DNA from: Actinacidiphila cocklensis
Lineage (GTDB): Bacteria > Actinomycetota > Actinomycetes > Streptomycetales > Streptomycetaceae
DNA length: 64,000 bases
NCBI RefSeq assembly: GCF_907177275.1
Contig: NZ_CAJSLV010000067.1
Coordinates: 18,942-82,941, forward strand
Direction: 5' to 3'
Each line of letters opens with the position of its first letter. The first letter of the stretch is position 1. Below are positions 8,845-15,817 of the stretch, piece after piece. The position numbers and the translations under genes are program-made. The notes under the pieces are model-generated. The model did no database searches, was not told where the DNA came from, and worked only from the letters and a program-made list of their open reading frames with translations.

Positions 8845-9915
8845 TCACTGACGCAGCCCGAAACGGTAGACGGTCGTCGACCGGTACACGTCGCCCGGCC
8901 CGAGCCACGAGGAGGGGAAGTCCGGCCGATGCGGCGCGTCAGGGAAGTGCTGTGTCTCCAGGGCGATGCCGCCGTACCGCGGGACGGGGCGGCCCCGCGG
9001 ATCGGGGAAGGAACTGTCGAAGTGGTTGCCCGTATAGACCTGGAGCCCGGGCTCGGTCGTCAGGCATTCCAACCGGCGTCCCGACCCGGGATGGCTGAGT
9101 ACCGCTGCGGTCGCCACCGTGCCGGGAGTGCGCGCCCGCAGGACCCAGTTGTGGTCGAACCCGGCGCCCGCCATGCGTATCTGCTCGTTCCCCGATGCCA
9201 GCGCCCGGCGCAGCCCCGCGGGCTCCCTGAGATCGAAGGGGGTTCCTGCCACCGCCTCGTGAGGTCCGGGGAGGGGCAGCAGGCTGGGATCGACGCGTGT
9301 GTAATGATCCGCTGCCACCTGGAGCTCGTGGTCCAGCACCGTCTCGTCCTCACCCGCCGCGAGGTTCCAGTACGCGTGGTTGGTCAGGTTGACCACGGTG
9401 AGGGCATCGCTTGTGGCGGCGTAGTCGATGGCCAGAGCTCCCTCATCGCTGAGGGTGTAGGTGACCGTCGCTTCGAGCCGGCCGGGGAAGCCCTGGTCCC
9501 CCGCCGGGCTGACAAGGGTGAACTCGACGCCGGCAACGGTCCCGTCGCCGGCCGGGCGGGCCGACCACGATCGCAGGTCGAATCCGTCCTCTCCGCCATG
9601 CAGCGTGTGACCGTTCTCGTTGGCGCTCAGGGGCAGCATGCTCCCGTGCAGAGGGAGCAGCGCGCCGCCGATGCGGTTGGCGTACCGTCCGATCGTGGCA
9701 CCGAAGTATCGCGCCGCGCCGAACCGGTCCGCGATGTGCAGAGGGCTGACCACTACCTCGGCGATGCGCCCCACCCGGTCAGGGCAGCGGACCGAGTGCA
9801 GGCTCGCGCCGAGGTCGAGGAGTTCCACGGTGATTGGTCCGGCGGCAAGGTGCCAGTGTTCGACCTCACGGCCGTCCGGAAGGGCTCCGCCGGTCGAACG
9901 TGTGACGGTGGGCAT
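8845..9915 (-). CDS. galM: Aldose 1-epimerase
   Basis: 356 residues, cytoplasmic. The start at 9915 (MPTVTRS) follows TAGGGAG. Family motifs include ATIGRYANRI near residue 77, the active-site region NHAYWNLAAG with the catalytic His, and EPGLQVYTGNHFD with the general-base Glu near the C-terminus. It interconverts the alpha and beta anomers of a free aldose. Lying between araA and a GH43 gene, it probably mutarotates L-arabinose or xylose released in the cytoplasm. Confidence 0.88.
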   Translation of the reverse strand: MPTVTRSTGGALPDGREVEHWHLAAGPITVELLDLGASLHSVRCPDRVGRIAEVVVSPLHIADRFGAARYFGATIGRYANRIGGALLPLHGSMLPLSANENGHTLHGGEDGFDLRSWSARPAGDGTVAGVEFTLVSPAGDQGFPGRLEATVTYTLSDEGALAIDYAATSDALTVVNLTNHAYWNLAAGEDETVLDHELQVAADHYTRVDPSLLPLPGPHEAVAGTPFDLREPAGLRRALASGNEQIRMAGAGFDHNWVLRARTPGTVATAAVLSHPGSGRRLECLTTEPGLQVYTGNHFDSSFPDPRGRPVPRYGGIALETQHFPDAPHRPDFPSSWLGPGDVYRSTTVYRFGLRQ

Positions 9916-10020
9916 GATGCTCCCTACGCGTGAGTGGGTGCGGGCCGTGCGCACGCGTCCACCGGACGGGACCTTGCGGGAAGGACCGTCCGGCCGATGA
10001 CCCGCGGTGCAGGTGACGGG

Positions 10021-11526
10021 TCACAGTCCGCCTGCGAGGCGGTAATAGGCCTGGTTCCAGCGGATCTCCTTGGTGAACTGCCGGACGGTGGTGTCCGCGT
10101 CGATCATCAGGAGTTCGGTGCCGAGCATGTCGGCCAGGTCTCCGAGTTCCTCGGTGCCGACGGCTGAGGACAGCACCGTGTGGTGGGGACCGCCGGCGGT
10201 CAGCCATGCCTCGGTCGAGGTCCGCAGGTCGGGGGCCGGCCGCCAGACCGCACGTGCCACGGGGAGCCGCGGCAGTGGCTCGGGCGGTGGGACGACGTCG
10301 ATCGCGTTGGCCACCAGCCGGAAGCGGTCGCCCATGTCGGCCATACCGACCACGACCGCAGGCCCGGGCGCGGCGTCGAAGACGAGCCGTACCGGGTCCT
10401 CACGGCCCCCGATGCCCAGCGGGTGGATCTCGCACGACGGCCGGTCGGCGGCGATGCTGGGGCAGACCTCCAGCATGTGCGCGCCCAGGATCACCTCGTT
10501 CCCAGGCGCAAGGTGGTAGGTGTAGTCCTCCATGAACGAGGTTCCCCCGGGCATCCCCGCGCCCACGGTCTTGAGCGTGTGCAGCAGCACCGACGTCTTC
10601 CAGTCGCCCTCGCCGCCGAAGCCGTATCCGTCGGCCATCAGGCGCTGTACGGCCAGTCCGGGCAGCTGCCGAAGTCCGCCGAGGTCTTCGAAGTTGGTGG
10701 TGAAGGCGCCGAAGCCGCCGTCCGTGAGGAACGCCCTCAGACCCAACTCGATGCGCGCGGCGTAGCGCAGTGACTCGTGGCGGTCACCGCCCACGGCGAG
10801 CTCGGGAGCCAGCCGGTAGACGGCGGCGTACTCCTTGACCAGTTCACTGACCGCGGCGTCGTCGGTCGAGTCCACTGCCTCGACGAGTTCGTTGACGCCG
10901 TAGGTGTTGACGGACACCCCGAAACGCAACTGCGCTTCGACCTTGTCGCCCTCGGTCACAGCGACATCGCGCATGTTGTCGCCGAAACGCGCGAGTCGCA
11001 GCTCGCGCAGCGCGGCACGGCCGAGGGCAGCACGCATCCACGCATGGACCCTGGACAGCACCGCCGGGTCCGACACATGGCCGGCCACCGTCTTTCGCAC
11101 CACGTTCAGCCGGGACTGTATGTACCCGAACTCGCGGTCGCCGTGGGCAGCCTGGTTGAGATTCATGAAGTCCATGTCGATCGTCGCCCACGGCAGATCG
11201 GCGTTGGCCTGGGTGTGCAGGTGCAGAAACGGTTTGCTCAGCAGGTCCAGACCGGCGATCCACATCTTGGCCGGCGAGAAGGTGTGCATCCACGCGATCA
11301 GCCCGACGCACTCCGCGGTGGCGTTCGCATCCAGCACCGTGGTCGTAATCGCCGCGGCGTCCGTCAGAACGGGCTTCCACACCACACGGACCGGCGAACC
11401 GGCTGCCGCGGCAAGTTGCCGGGCGATGTCCCGCGACTGCTCGGCGACCTGGCGCAGCGTGTCCTCTCCGTACAGGCCTTGGCTCCCGGTGAGGAACCAC
11501 ACCTCACGCTGGTCGGACGATGTCAT
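10021..11526 (-). CDS. araA: L-arabinose isomerase
   Basis: 501 residues, full length for the family. It converts L-arabinose to L-ribulose in the cytoplasm. The N-terminus EVWFLTGSQGLYGEDTL is diagnostic. The metal and catalytic Glu residues lie in GFGGEGDWK and SFMEDYTYHL, and the His motifs are in ILGAHMLEVCPS and GGPHHTVLS. GAGGAGT stands eight bases before the ATG and overlaps the end of the araD remnant. The kinase and epimerase that should follow this enzyme in the pathway, araB and araD, are both broken just upstream. The ribulose it makes must be handled by genes outside this window, or the pathway is dead. Confidence 0.95.
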   Translation of the reverse strand: MTSSDQREVWFLTGSQGLYGEDTLRQVAEQSRDIARQLAAAAGSPVRVVWKPVLTDAAAITTTVLDANATAECVGLIAWMHTFSPAKMWIAGLDLLSKPFLHLHTQANADLPWATIDMDFMNLNQAAHGDREFGYIQSRLNVVRKTVAGHVSDPAVLSRVHAWMRAALGRAALRELRLARFGDNMRDVAVTEGDKVEAQLRFGVSVNTYGVNELVEAVDSTDDAAVSELVKEYAAVYRLAPELAVGGDRHESLRYAARIELGLRAFLTDGGFGAFTTNFEDLGGLRQLPGLAVQRLMADGYGFGGEGDWKTSVLLHTLKTVGAGMPGGTSFMEDYTYHLAPGNEVILGAHMLEVCPSIAADRPSCEIHPLGIGGREDPVRLVFDAAPGPAVVVGMADMGDRFRLVANAIDVVPPPEPLPRLPVARAVWRPAPDLRTSTEAWLTAGGPHHTVLSSAVGTEELGDLADMLGTELLMIDADTTVRQFTKEIRWNQAYYRLAGGL

Positions 11527-11538
11527 GGTTCAGACTCC

Positions 11539-11925
11539 TCACGGGGTGGACGGCCCGGGCCGGCCGTAGCCGTTCTGGTACCGGTCGTACAGACGGTCGA
11601 TATCGGACTGCGCGATCGGCAGCGGATCCCCGAGCAGCCGGGAGGTGTGCACCGTGCGCGCGACGCCCTCACACATCACGGCGCCTCCACGGCCGCACGG
11701 GCGTCCTTACCGATGGCGAACACCCCGTGGTTGCGCATGAGCACAGCGGGCGGGCGGTGGCTCCTGGACGACGGCGGGAGATCCCCCTCCGGACGAGTTC
11801 CTGGTGCAGGTCGCTGACCTGCCGACGCAGGGCGATGGCAGGTCGCTGACCTGCCGACGCAGGGCGATGACCGTCCCGTCGGATGCCGTCGGCGGGGGCG
11901 GCTCCTCATGATGGCGGACCTCACT
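11539..11925 (-). pseudogene. araD: Remnant of L-ribulose-5-phosphate 4-epimerase
   Basis: Two recognisable ends survive. Near 11800-11900 the minus strand reads VIALRRQVSDLHQELVRRG if one copy of a 32-base tandem duplication is ignored, matching the AraD N-terminus. From about 11743 down it reads LMRNHGVFAIGKDARAAVEA and then, after loss of one base, MCEGVARTVHTSRLLGDPLP and DIDRLYDRYQNGYG to the stop at 11539, matching the AraD C-terminus. The middle, with the zinc ligands and catalytic residues, is deleted. So there are at least three lesions: a large internal deletion, the 32-base duplication, and a one-base frameshift. No functional epimerase can be made. Confidence 0.85.
11807..11870. 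repeat. 32-base tandem duplication inside the araD remnant
   Basis: The unit beginning gcaggtcgctgacctgccga occurs twice head to tail without a spacer (two 32-base copies). Since 32 is not a multiple of three, the duplication shifts the araD frame. It looks like a slippage or unequal-exchange event after or during loss of the gene. Confidence 0.85.
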
Positions 11926-11932
11926 GGAAGGA

Positions 11933-11966
11933 ATGAGCGCTAACAATTGGGATGAGCGCTAACAAA
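11933..11966. promoter_or_regulatory. Two tandem LacI-type operator copies
   Basis: ATGAGCGCTAACAA occurs twice, 19 bases apart (cores 11935-11946 and 11954-11965). On the minus strand each reads TTGTTAGCGCTCAT, one base from GTTAGCGCTCAC. They lie exactly at the junction of the araB and araD remnants, upstream of araA. The araB reading frame ends in the TAG of the first copy read. They could still control araA, galM and GH43. Confidence 0.6.
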
Positions 11967-12309
11967 CGGGCTCGCACAGCGGCGTCCCCTCCCACGGGGT
12001 CGGCAGAACCGTGCAGGCGGTGAAGTCCGTGGCGAGGCCGATCACCTGGTCGGACTGCACCCCGGCGGCCGCCAGCGCGCGAGGAACGGCGAAGCGCAGC
12101 ACATCGCGCCAGTCCTGCGGGATCTGCAACGCCCAGTCCGGAGGCAGGGCGGAACCGCTCCCGGGCAGGGCGGACTCGACGACACCGTGCGTGTACTCGT
12201 GCACCGCGGTGCCCAACTCCCGTCCGTCCTCGACGGCGACGACCAGGGCACGCCCCGACAGCGTGCCGAAGTCGACTCCGACGGTGACCGCGGGTGGATC
12301 GCTTGTCAT
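11959..12309 (-). pseudogene. araB: N-terminal stub of L-ribulokinase
   Basis: 116 codons encode the start of an FGGY-family ribulokinase. VGVDFGTLSGRALVV is the ATP-binding block specific to AraB-type kinases, followed by ELGTAVHEYTHGV, LPPDWALQIPQDW and GLATDFTACTVLP. The normal protein is about 550-570 residues, so roughly 80 percent is missing. The frame ends within the tandem operator sequence. No ribulose kinase activity is possible. The upstream spacing and orientation indicate the original order lacI, araB, araD, araA. Confidence 0.9.
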
Positions 12310-12325
12310 GGTTGTCTCCAGATAT

Positions 12326-12360
12326 GCGGGAAGTCCCGGTCGTGAGCCGGAACTTCCCGC
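12326..12360 (-). terminator. Hairpin between lacI and araB remnant
   Basis: GCGGGAAGTCCCGG (12326-12339) pairs with CCGGAACTTCCCGC (12347-12360), with one mismatch and a 7-base loop. It lies just after the stop of the regulator gene and may end or dampen transcription into the ara genes. Confidence 0.6.
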
Positions 12361-12374
12361 CGCGAGAGCCTGCG

Positions 12375-13433
12375 TCAGGCGGGAGTGCTGCTACTGCGGA
12401 CTATCAGGCGGGGCTCGATGACCACGCGTTCGTCGTTCGGCATCCCGCTCGCCTCCAGCCGGCTGAGGAGCAGGCGGATGCTGGCCTGGCCGACGGCTGC
12501 GAAGTCCTGCCGAACGGTGGTCAGCGGCGGTGCGAAGAACTCCGCCTCGGGGATGTCGTCGAACCCGGCGATGGCCACCTGCCCGGGGACGGACAGGCCG
12601 GCCTCCCGGAAGGCTCGCAGCACGCCCAGCGCCATCTGGTCGTTCGCCACGAAGACCGCAGTGACGTCGGGAGAACGGCGACGCGCCCCGCTGGCGGCGA
12701 CCCTGCCCGCCAGCTCCTGGCCGGCCCGGTAACCGGAGAGCGGTGTCCAGTCGCCGACGAGCGGCGGCGGGACTTCCACACCCGCGTCTTCCAACGTGCT
12801 GCGCCAGCCGCGGACACGGGCCTCTGCCTCCAGCCAGTCGGACGGCCCTGCAACGTGCCAGACGGTCCGGTGCCCCGCACCGAGCAGGTGGCCGGTCACC
12901 AGGCGGGCACCGAGATCCTGGTCGACCGACACTCCCGGTATCGGCAGCGAGTGCCCGCCCTCGACCGTCACCACCGGGAAGGGCAGCCGCAGATCCGCCA
13001 GCGCGGCGACCGCGGCGCGATGCGGGACGATCACCACGATGCCCTCCACCCCCCAGTCGCTGAGGTGGTCGATCGCCTCGGAGAGCGCCTTGGCGCTGTA
13101 GCGGCGCAACGTGACGGCGGAGACCATGAATCCCTCGTCGCGGGCAGCCTCCTCGAGACCGAACAGCATACTCGCGGGGCCGAAGAGGGTCGGGTTGCAG
13201 GCCACCACGCCCAGCGTCAGCGTCCGCCGTGTCACCAGTGCCCGCGCCGAGGAGTTCCGCCGGTATCCGAGCTCCTCGATCGCCCGCAGCACATCCGCCC
13301 GTGTCGTGTCACGTACATTGGGGTGATTGCTCAGCACCCTCGAAACCGTCTGATGCGACACCCCAGCGCGCTGGGCCACGTCGGCCATCGTGGGTGCCCG
13401 ACGCGGTCCGGTACTCGGCGCGGATTGCGACAT
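12375..13433 (-). CDS. LacI-family transcriptional regulator (first of three)
   Basis: 352 residues. The start at ATG 13433 follows GGGAG, and MADVAQRAGVSHQTVSRVLS is the usual LacI helix-turn-helix and hinge region beginning. The rest is a periplasmic-binding-like sugar sensor ending in a typical DDIPEAEFFAPPLTTVRQD and dimerisation segment. A GTTAGCGTTCAC site lies 28 bases before its start, implying autoregulation. The same site type precedes GH30/GH54, SBP-GH51, GH59/GH29, CE1 and GH10 genes. I infer that this protein is the repressor of a dispersed arabinoxylan regulon and responds to arabinose or an arabino-oligosaccharide. The effector is not visible in sequence. Confidence 0.88.
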   Translation of the reverse strand: MSQSAPSTGPRRAPTMADVAQRAGVSHQTVSRVLSNHPNVRDTTRADVLRAIEELGYRRNSSARALVTRRTLTLGVVACNPTLFGPASMLFGLEEAARDEGFMVSAVTLRRYSAKALSEAIDHLSDWGVEGIVVIVPHRAAVAALADLRLPFPVVTVEGGHSLPIPGVSVDQDLGARLVTGHLLGAGHRTVWHVAGPSDWLEAEARVRGWRSTLEDAGVEVPPPLVGDWTPLSGYRAGQELAGRVAASGARRRSPDVTAVFVANDQMALGVLRAFREAGLSVPGQVAIAGFDDIPEAEFFAPPLTTVRQDFAAVGQASIRLLLSRLEASGMPNDERVVIEPRLIVRSSSTPA

Positions 13434-13778
13434 ATGACTCCCATCAGTGGTGACGTTATTGTTAGCGTTCACAGATATCGGAGTCAAGCCCTCTCACCAC
13501 AAACTCACCGACCGGGTCGGCCCAGCTCAGCCCGTTGGCCGCACATACGATCCGGCAAACTCGGACAGCTGCCTGCCGGCGAGGGGAGACCGCTGTGCGA
13601 CCGGGACGGGCGGGGCACGGTGCTGTCTGCTGACACCATGAACGTACCCAGTAAAAGGGCAAAGGATTGTTCGTCGCAGAGACCGATCGGCCCCCCCGGT
13701 TCCGGGGGGCCGCCACTGGCTGCCGCTCGGGTGGGAACCCGGCAGCCAGTGGCGGCTGAGCCGGCCGAATGGTGCGGG
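13434..13778. promoter_or_regulatory. Promoter region of the first LacI gene with operator GTTAGCGTTCAC
   Basis: The operator core is at 13461-13472 and reads GTTAGCGTTCAC on the plus strand, one base different from the consensus in this window. It lies immediately upstream of the regulator start at 13433. The remainder of this 345-base stretch has no gene; it carries the terminator hairpins at 13689-13756 that serve the gene ending at 13779. Confidence 0.6.
13709..13756 (-). terminator. Terminator of the lectin-tailed GH-A-like gene
   Basis: GCCGCCACTGGCTGCCG (13709-13725) and CGGCAGCCAGTGGCGGC (13740-13756) form a perfect 17-bp stem with a 14-base loop, 23 bases past the stop codon at 13779. 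A second GC hairpin, GGCCCCCC with GGGGGGCC, overlaps its far side. Confidence 0.75.
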
Positions 13779-15515
13779 TCAGCGCGGGTTGAGCTTCCAC
13801 AGGTGGTCAGCCGTGCCGTTGTCGTCCCACTGCAGGACCTGGGCGCCACTGCTGGTACTCATGTTCTGCACGCCCAGCAGCAGTCCGCTGTGGCTGTTGA
13901 CGATCTTGTAGTAGCCCGTGCCGTCCGGGTTCAGGCGCCACAGGTGGTCGGCGGTGCCGCTGTCGCCCCAGATCAAAGCGGTGCCTCCGTCGGATGTGCT
14001 CATGTTGGTGATTCCGAGCACGAGCCCGCTCGCCTGGTTGCGGATCTTGTACAGGCCCGAACCGGCGGACGCCAGCGTCCACTTCTGCGTCGCCGAGCTG
14101 TTGGGCGTGGCCTGGTCGACCAGCGCGCCCTGCCCGGTCGCCTCGTTCTGGGTGTCGAGTGCCAGGCCGCTGTTCTTGTTGGCGATCTGGTACGTACCGT
14201 CCAGTGTGGAACCCCCGCTCGCCGGCGTGATCACCAGATGGTAGGCGTAGGTGCTGTTCGCCGTAACGGGAACGGTGAGGCTGCCGTTGCTCACAGCGTA
14301 GTCGGACTCCGAGACGGTGGTGGGTCCGGACACCCCGACCGTGCGTCCGGGGGAAGGCGTGTACTCCACCTTGACGTGAACGGTCGAACCGAAGGCGGAC
14401 AGCGCGCCGAGTCCGTTCACGGTGACGGCCGAGTCGCCTGAGCTGCCGCCGAAGACCACGTCGATCTCGTTGCCTGCGCTGTTGCGCGAGGCCGCACCGT
14501 CGATGCCGGTCTGCGCAGGAGGCGTGGTGACGAGCATGGAGCCGCTCATGTCGGCGTACCACTTGTAGAGCCAGTAAGCACCGTTCGGGCTGCCTCCCTG
14601 ACCGGTGAGCAGGTCGCCGAGCGCGCCGGACTGGTTCCAGAACGCCAGCTCGGCATCGTGGACGCCGAGCCGCTCGAACTTCGCGATGTACCCCACCAGA
14701 GCGCCGGGGACGCCGACTTCGGACGGCGCCGCGTACTCCTCGATCGCGATCGGGCGCGGCGAGATGCCGTACTTGTTCTCCAGGCTGGTGACCGTTGCGA
14801 CGTCACCTGCGATCTTCGACGACCGTGACAGCTCGTGCCAGGCGATGATGTCCGGCACGGTGTTGGTGGCCACCGCGTTCCGCAGGAAGTTGTCCATGTC
14901 GCTGATGTTGTCCGAGAAGCTCGGTCCCTGGATCGGCGTCGTGGAGTCCTTGGACCGGATCTCGCGGTAGGTCCGGGTCCAGAAGTCCTCGAAGGTCCCG
15001 TTGGAGGACAGCCAGGTGTTGTCCGACTCGTTCCAGGGCGCGTACGCGGCCAGGTTCGTGATCCCGGAGGCCTTGGTCTGCGCGATCTGGTCGTCGACCA
15101 CGGACAGCCAGTTGCTCCAGCTGAACTGGTAGGGCCAGCCCGCGTAGTAGTCCGAGAGCCGGTTGACGACCTTCGCGCCGGCCCGCGCCGCTTTCGGCGC
15201 CACCGTCAGGATGTCGCCGGTGCCCTGCTGATGACCGCCCTGAGGCTTCTGGACGAACGTGTTCGGCTTGATCGCCTGCACCAGGCTGTCAGCCGGCGTA
15301 CTGGCGTTCGCCAGGCCGTACAGACTGCCGGTGGCGACATGAGTGACCGGGCGCAGCACTTGGTTAGCGCTAACAACCAAGGTCGTAGAGGGGGACGCCG
15401 CTGCTTGCGCAGGTGGGCCGGCGATCACGGCGGAACCAACGGCCAGCACGGCGGCACCGAGGCCTACCGCGCCGGTCAGCCGCCGGCTGGTGCGGAAATG
15501 CGCGAATCCACGCAT
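13779..15515 (-). CDS. Secreted clan GH-A-like glycosidase with C-terminal ricin-type lectin domain
   Basis: 578 residues with a signal peptide (start MRGFAHFRTSRR, cleavage near AQAAA). The N-terminal domain (about 40-430) looks like a (beta/alpha)8 barrel. It has a candidate acid/base Glu in APWNESD (about 163), a His-Glu pair in IIAWHELS and a candidate nucleophile Glu in IAIEEYAAP (about 259), as in clan GH-A. I cannot place it firmly in a CAZy family; GH39 is the nearest guess. The last 140 residues are a ricin-type domain of the RicinB_lectin_2 kind (repeats YQIANKNSGLALD, YKIRNQASGLVLG, YKIVNSHSGLLLG). It is a paralogue of the gene at 33921. A perfect GTTAGCGCTAAC palindrome lies inside the coding sequence. 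Confidence 0.7.
   Translation of the reverse strand: MRGFAHFRTSRRLTGAVGLGAAVLAVGSAVIAGPPAQAAASPSTTLVVSANQVLRPVTHVATGSLYGLANASTPADSLVQAIKPNTFVQKPQGGHQQGTGDILTVAPKAARAGAKVVNRLSDYYAGWPYQFSWSNWLSVVDDQIAQTKASGITNLAAYAPWNESDNTWLSSNGTFEDFWTRTYREIRSKDSTTPIQGPSFSDNISDMDNFLRNAVATNTVPDIIAWHELSRSSKIAGDVATVTSLENKYGISPRPIAIEEYAAPSEVGVPGALVGYIAKFERLGVHDAELAFWNQSGALGDLLTGQGGSPNGAYWLYKWYADMSGSMLVTTPPAQTGIDGAASRNSAGNEIDVVFGGSSGDSAVTVNGLGALSAFGSTVHVKVEYTPSPGRTVGVSGPTTVSESDYAVSNGSLTVPVTANSTYAYHLVITPASGGSTLDGTYQIANKNSGLALDTQNEATGQGALVDQATPNSSATQKWTLASAGSGLYKIRNQASGLVLGITNMSTSDGGTALIWGDSGTADHLWRLNPDGTGYYKIVNSHSGLLLGVQNMSTSSGAQVLQWDDNGTADHLWKLNPR
15363..15374. promoter_or_regulatory. Intragenic LacI-type palindrome GTTAGCGCTAAC
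   Basis: This is the only fully symmetric 12-bp member of the GTTAGCGCTCAC site family in the window. It lies within codons 48-51 of the gene starting at 15515, encoding part of VVSANQV, about 145 bases into the coding sequence. It could act as a roadblock operator, or it may be a chance effect of codons. Confidence 0.45.
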
Positions 15516-15817
15516 GAAAGACACCTTCCAGAGAGGTGGGGGGAACACCGCGACCGCTGCGAGCACCGCTGAAGGCGAAGCCGCCCGTCCAACGGCGCCG
15601 TATCGACCGGCGCGGCACAGATCGCGCTCAAAGAGCAACGGTTTGCTCAGCGCACAACGTAGGAGCGTTCCACCGGCGGGTCAAGGGAGCGCACAGAAAT
15701 ACATTCCCCTTTGCCTCCGCATCCGCCGGTCTCCCTGCGGTCGGCGGATCTTCTCCGCAGATGTGGTGCCTGTCGAAGTCTCCGGAGCCGGCGACACGTG
15801 TCCGATGCCGTCCGGCG
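15516..15817 (-). promoter_or_regulatory. Promoter with GAGCAA-N4-TTGCTC operator upstream of the GH-A-like gene
   Basis: On the minus strand TTGACC (15684-15679), 17 bases, then TACGTT (15661-15656) form a good promoter. About eight bases further on lies a perfect inverted repeat, GAGCAA and TTGCTC spaced by four (15633-15648), where transcription should start. This is a typical repressor position. The repeat is unlike the three LacI operator types assigned elsewhere here, so the regulator is unknown. No gene is present in the rest of this spacer. Confidence 0.6.

Noticed and set aside
12294..14441. Long plus-strand open frame of over 700 codons opposite the first LacI gene and the lectin-tailed hydrolase
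   Set aside because: It is an antisense frame kept open by GC-rich codon bias; composition is Arg/Gly/Asp-rich with no domain, while the minus strand encodes clear family proteins.
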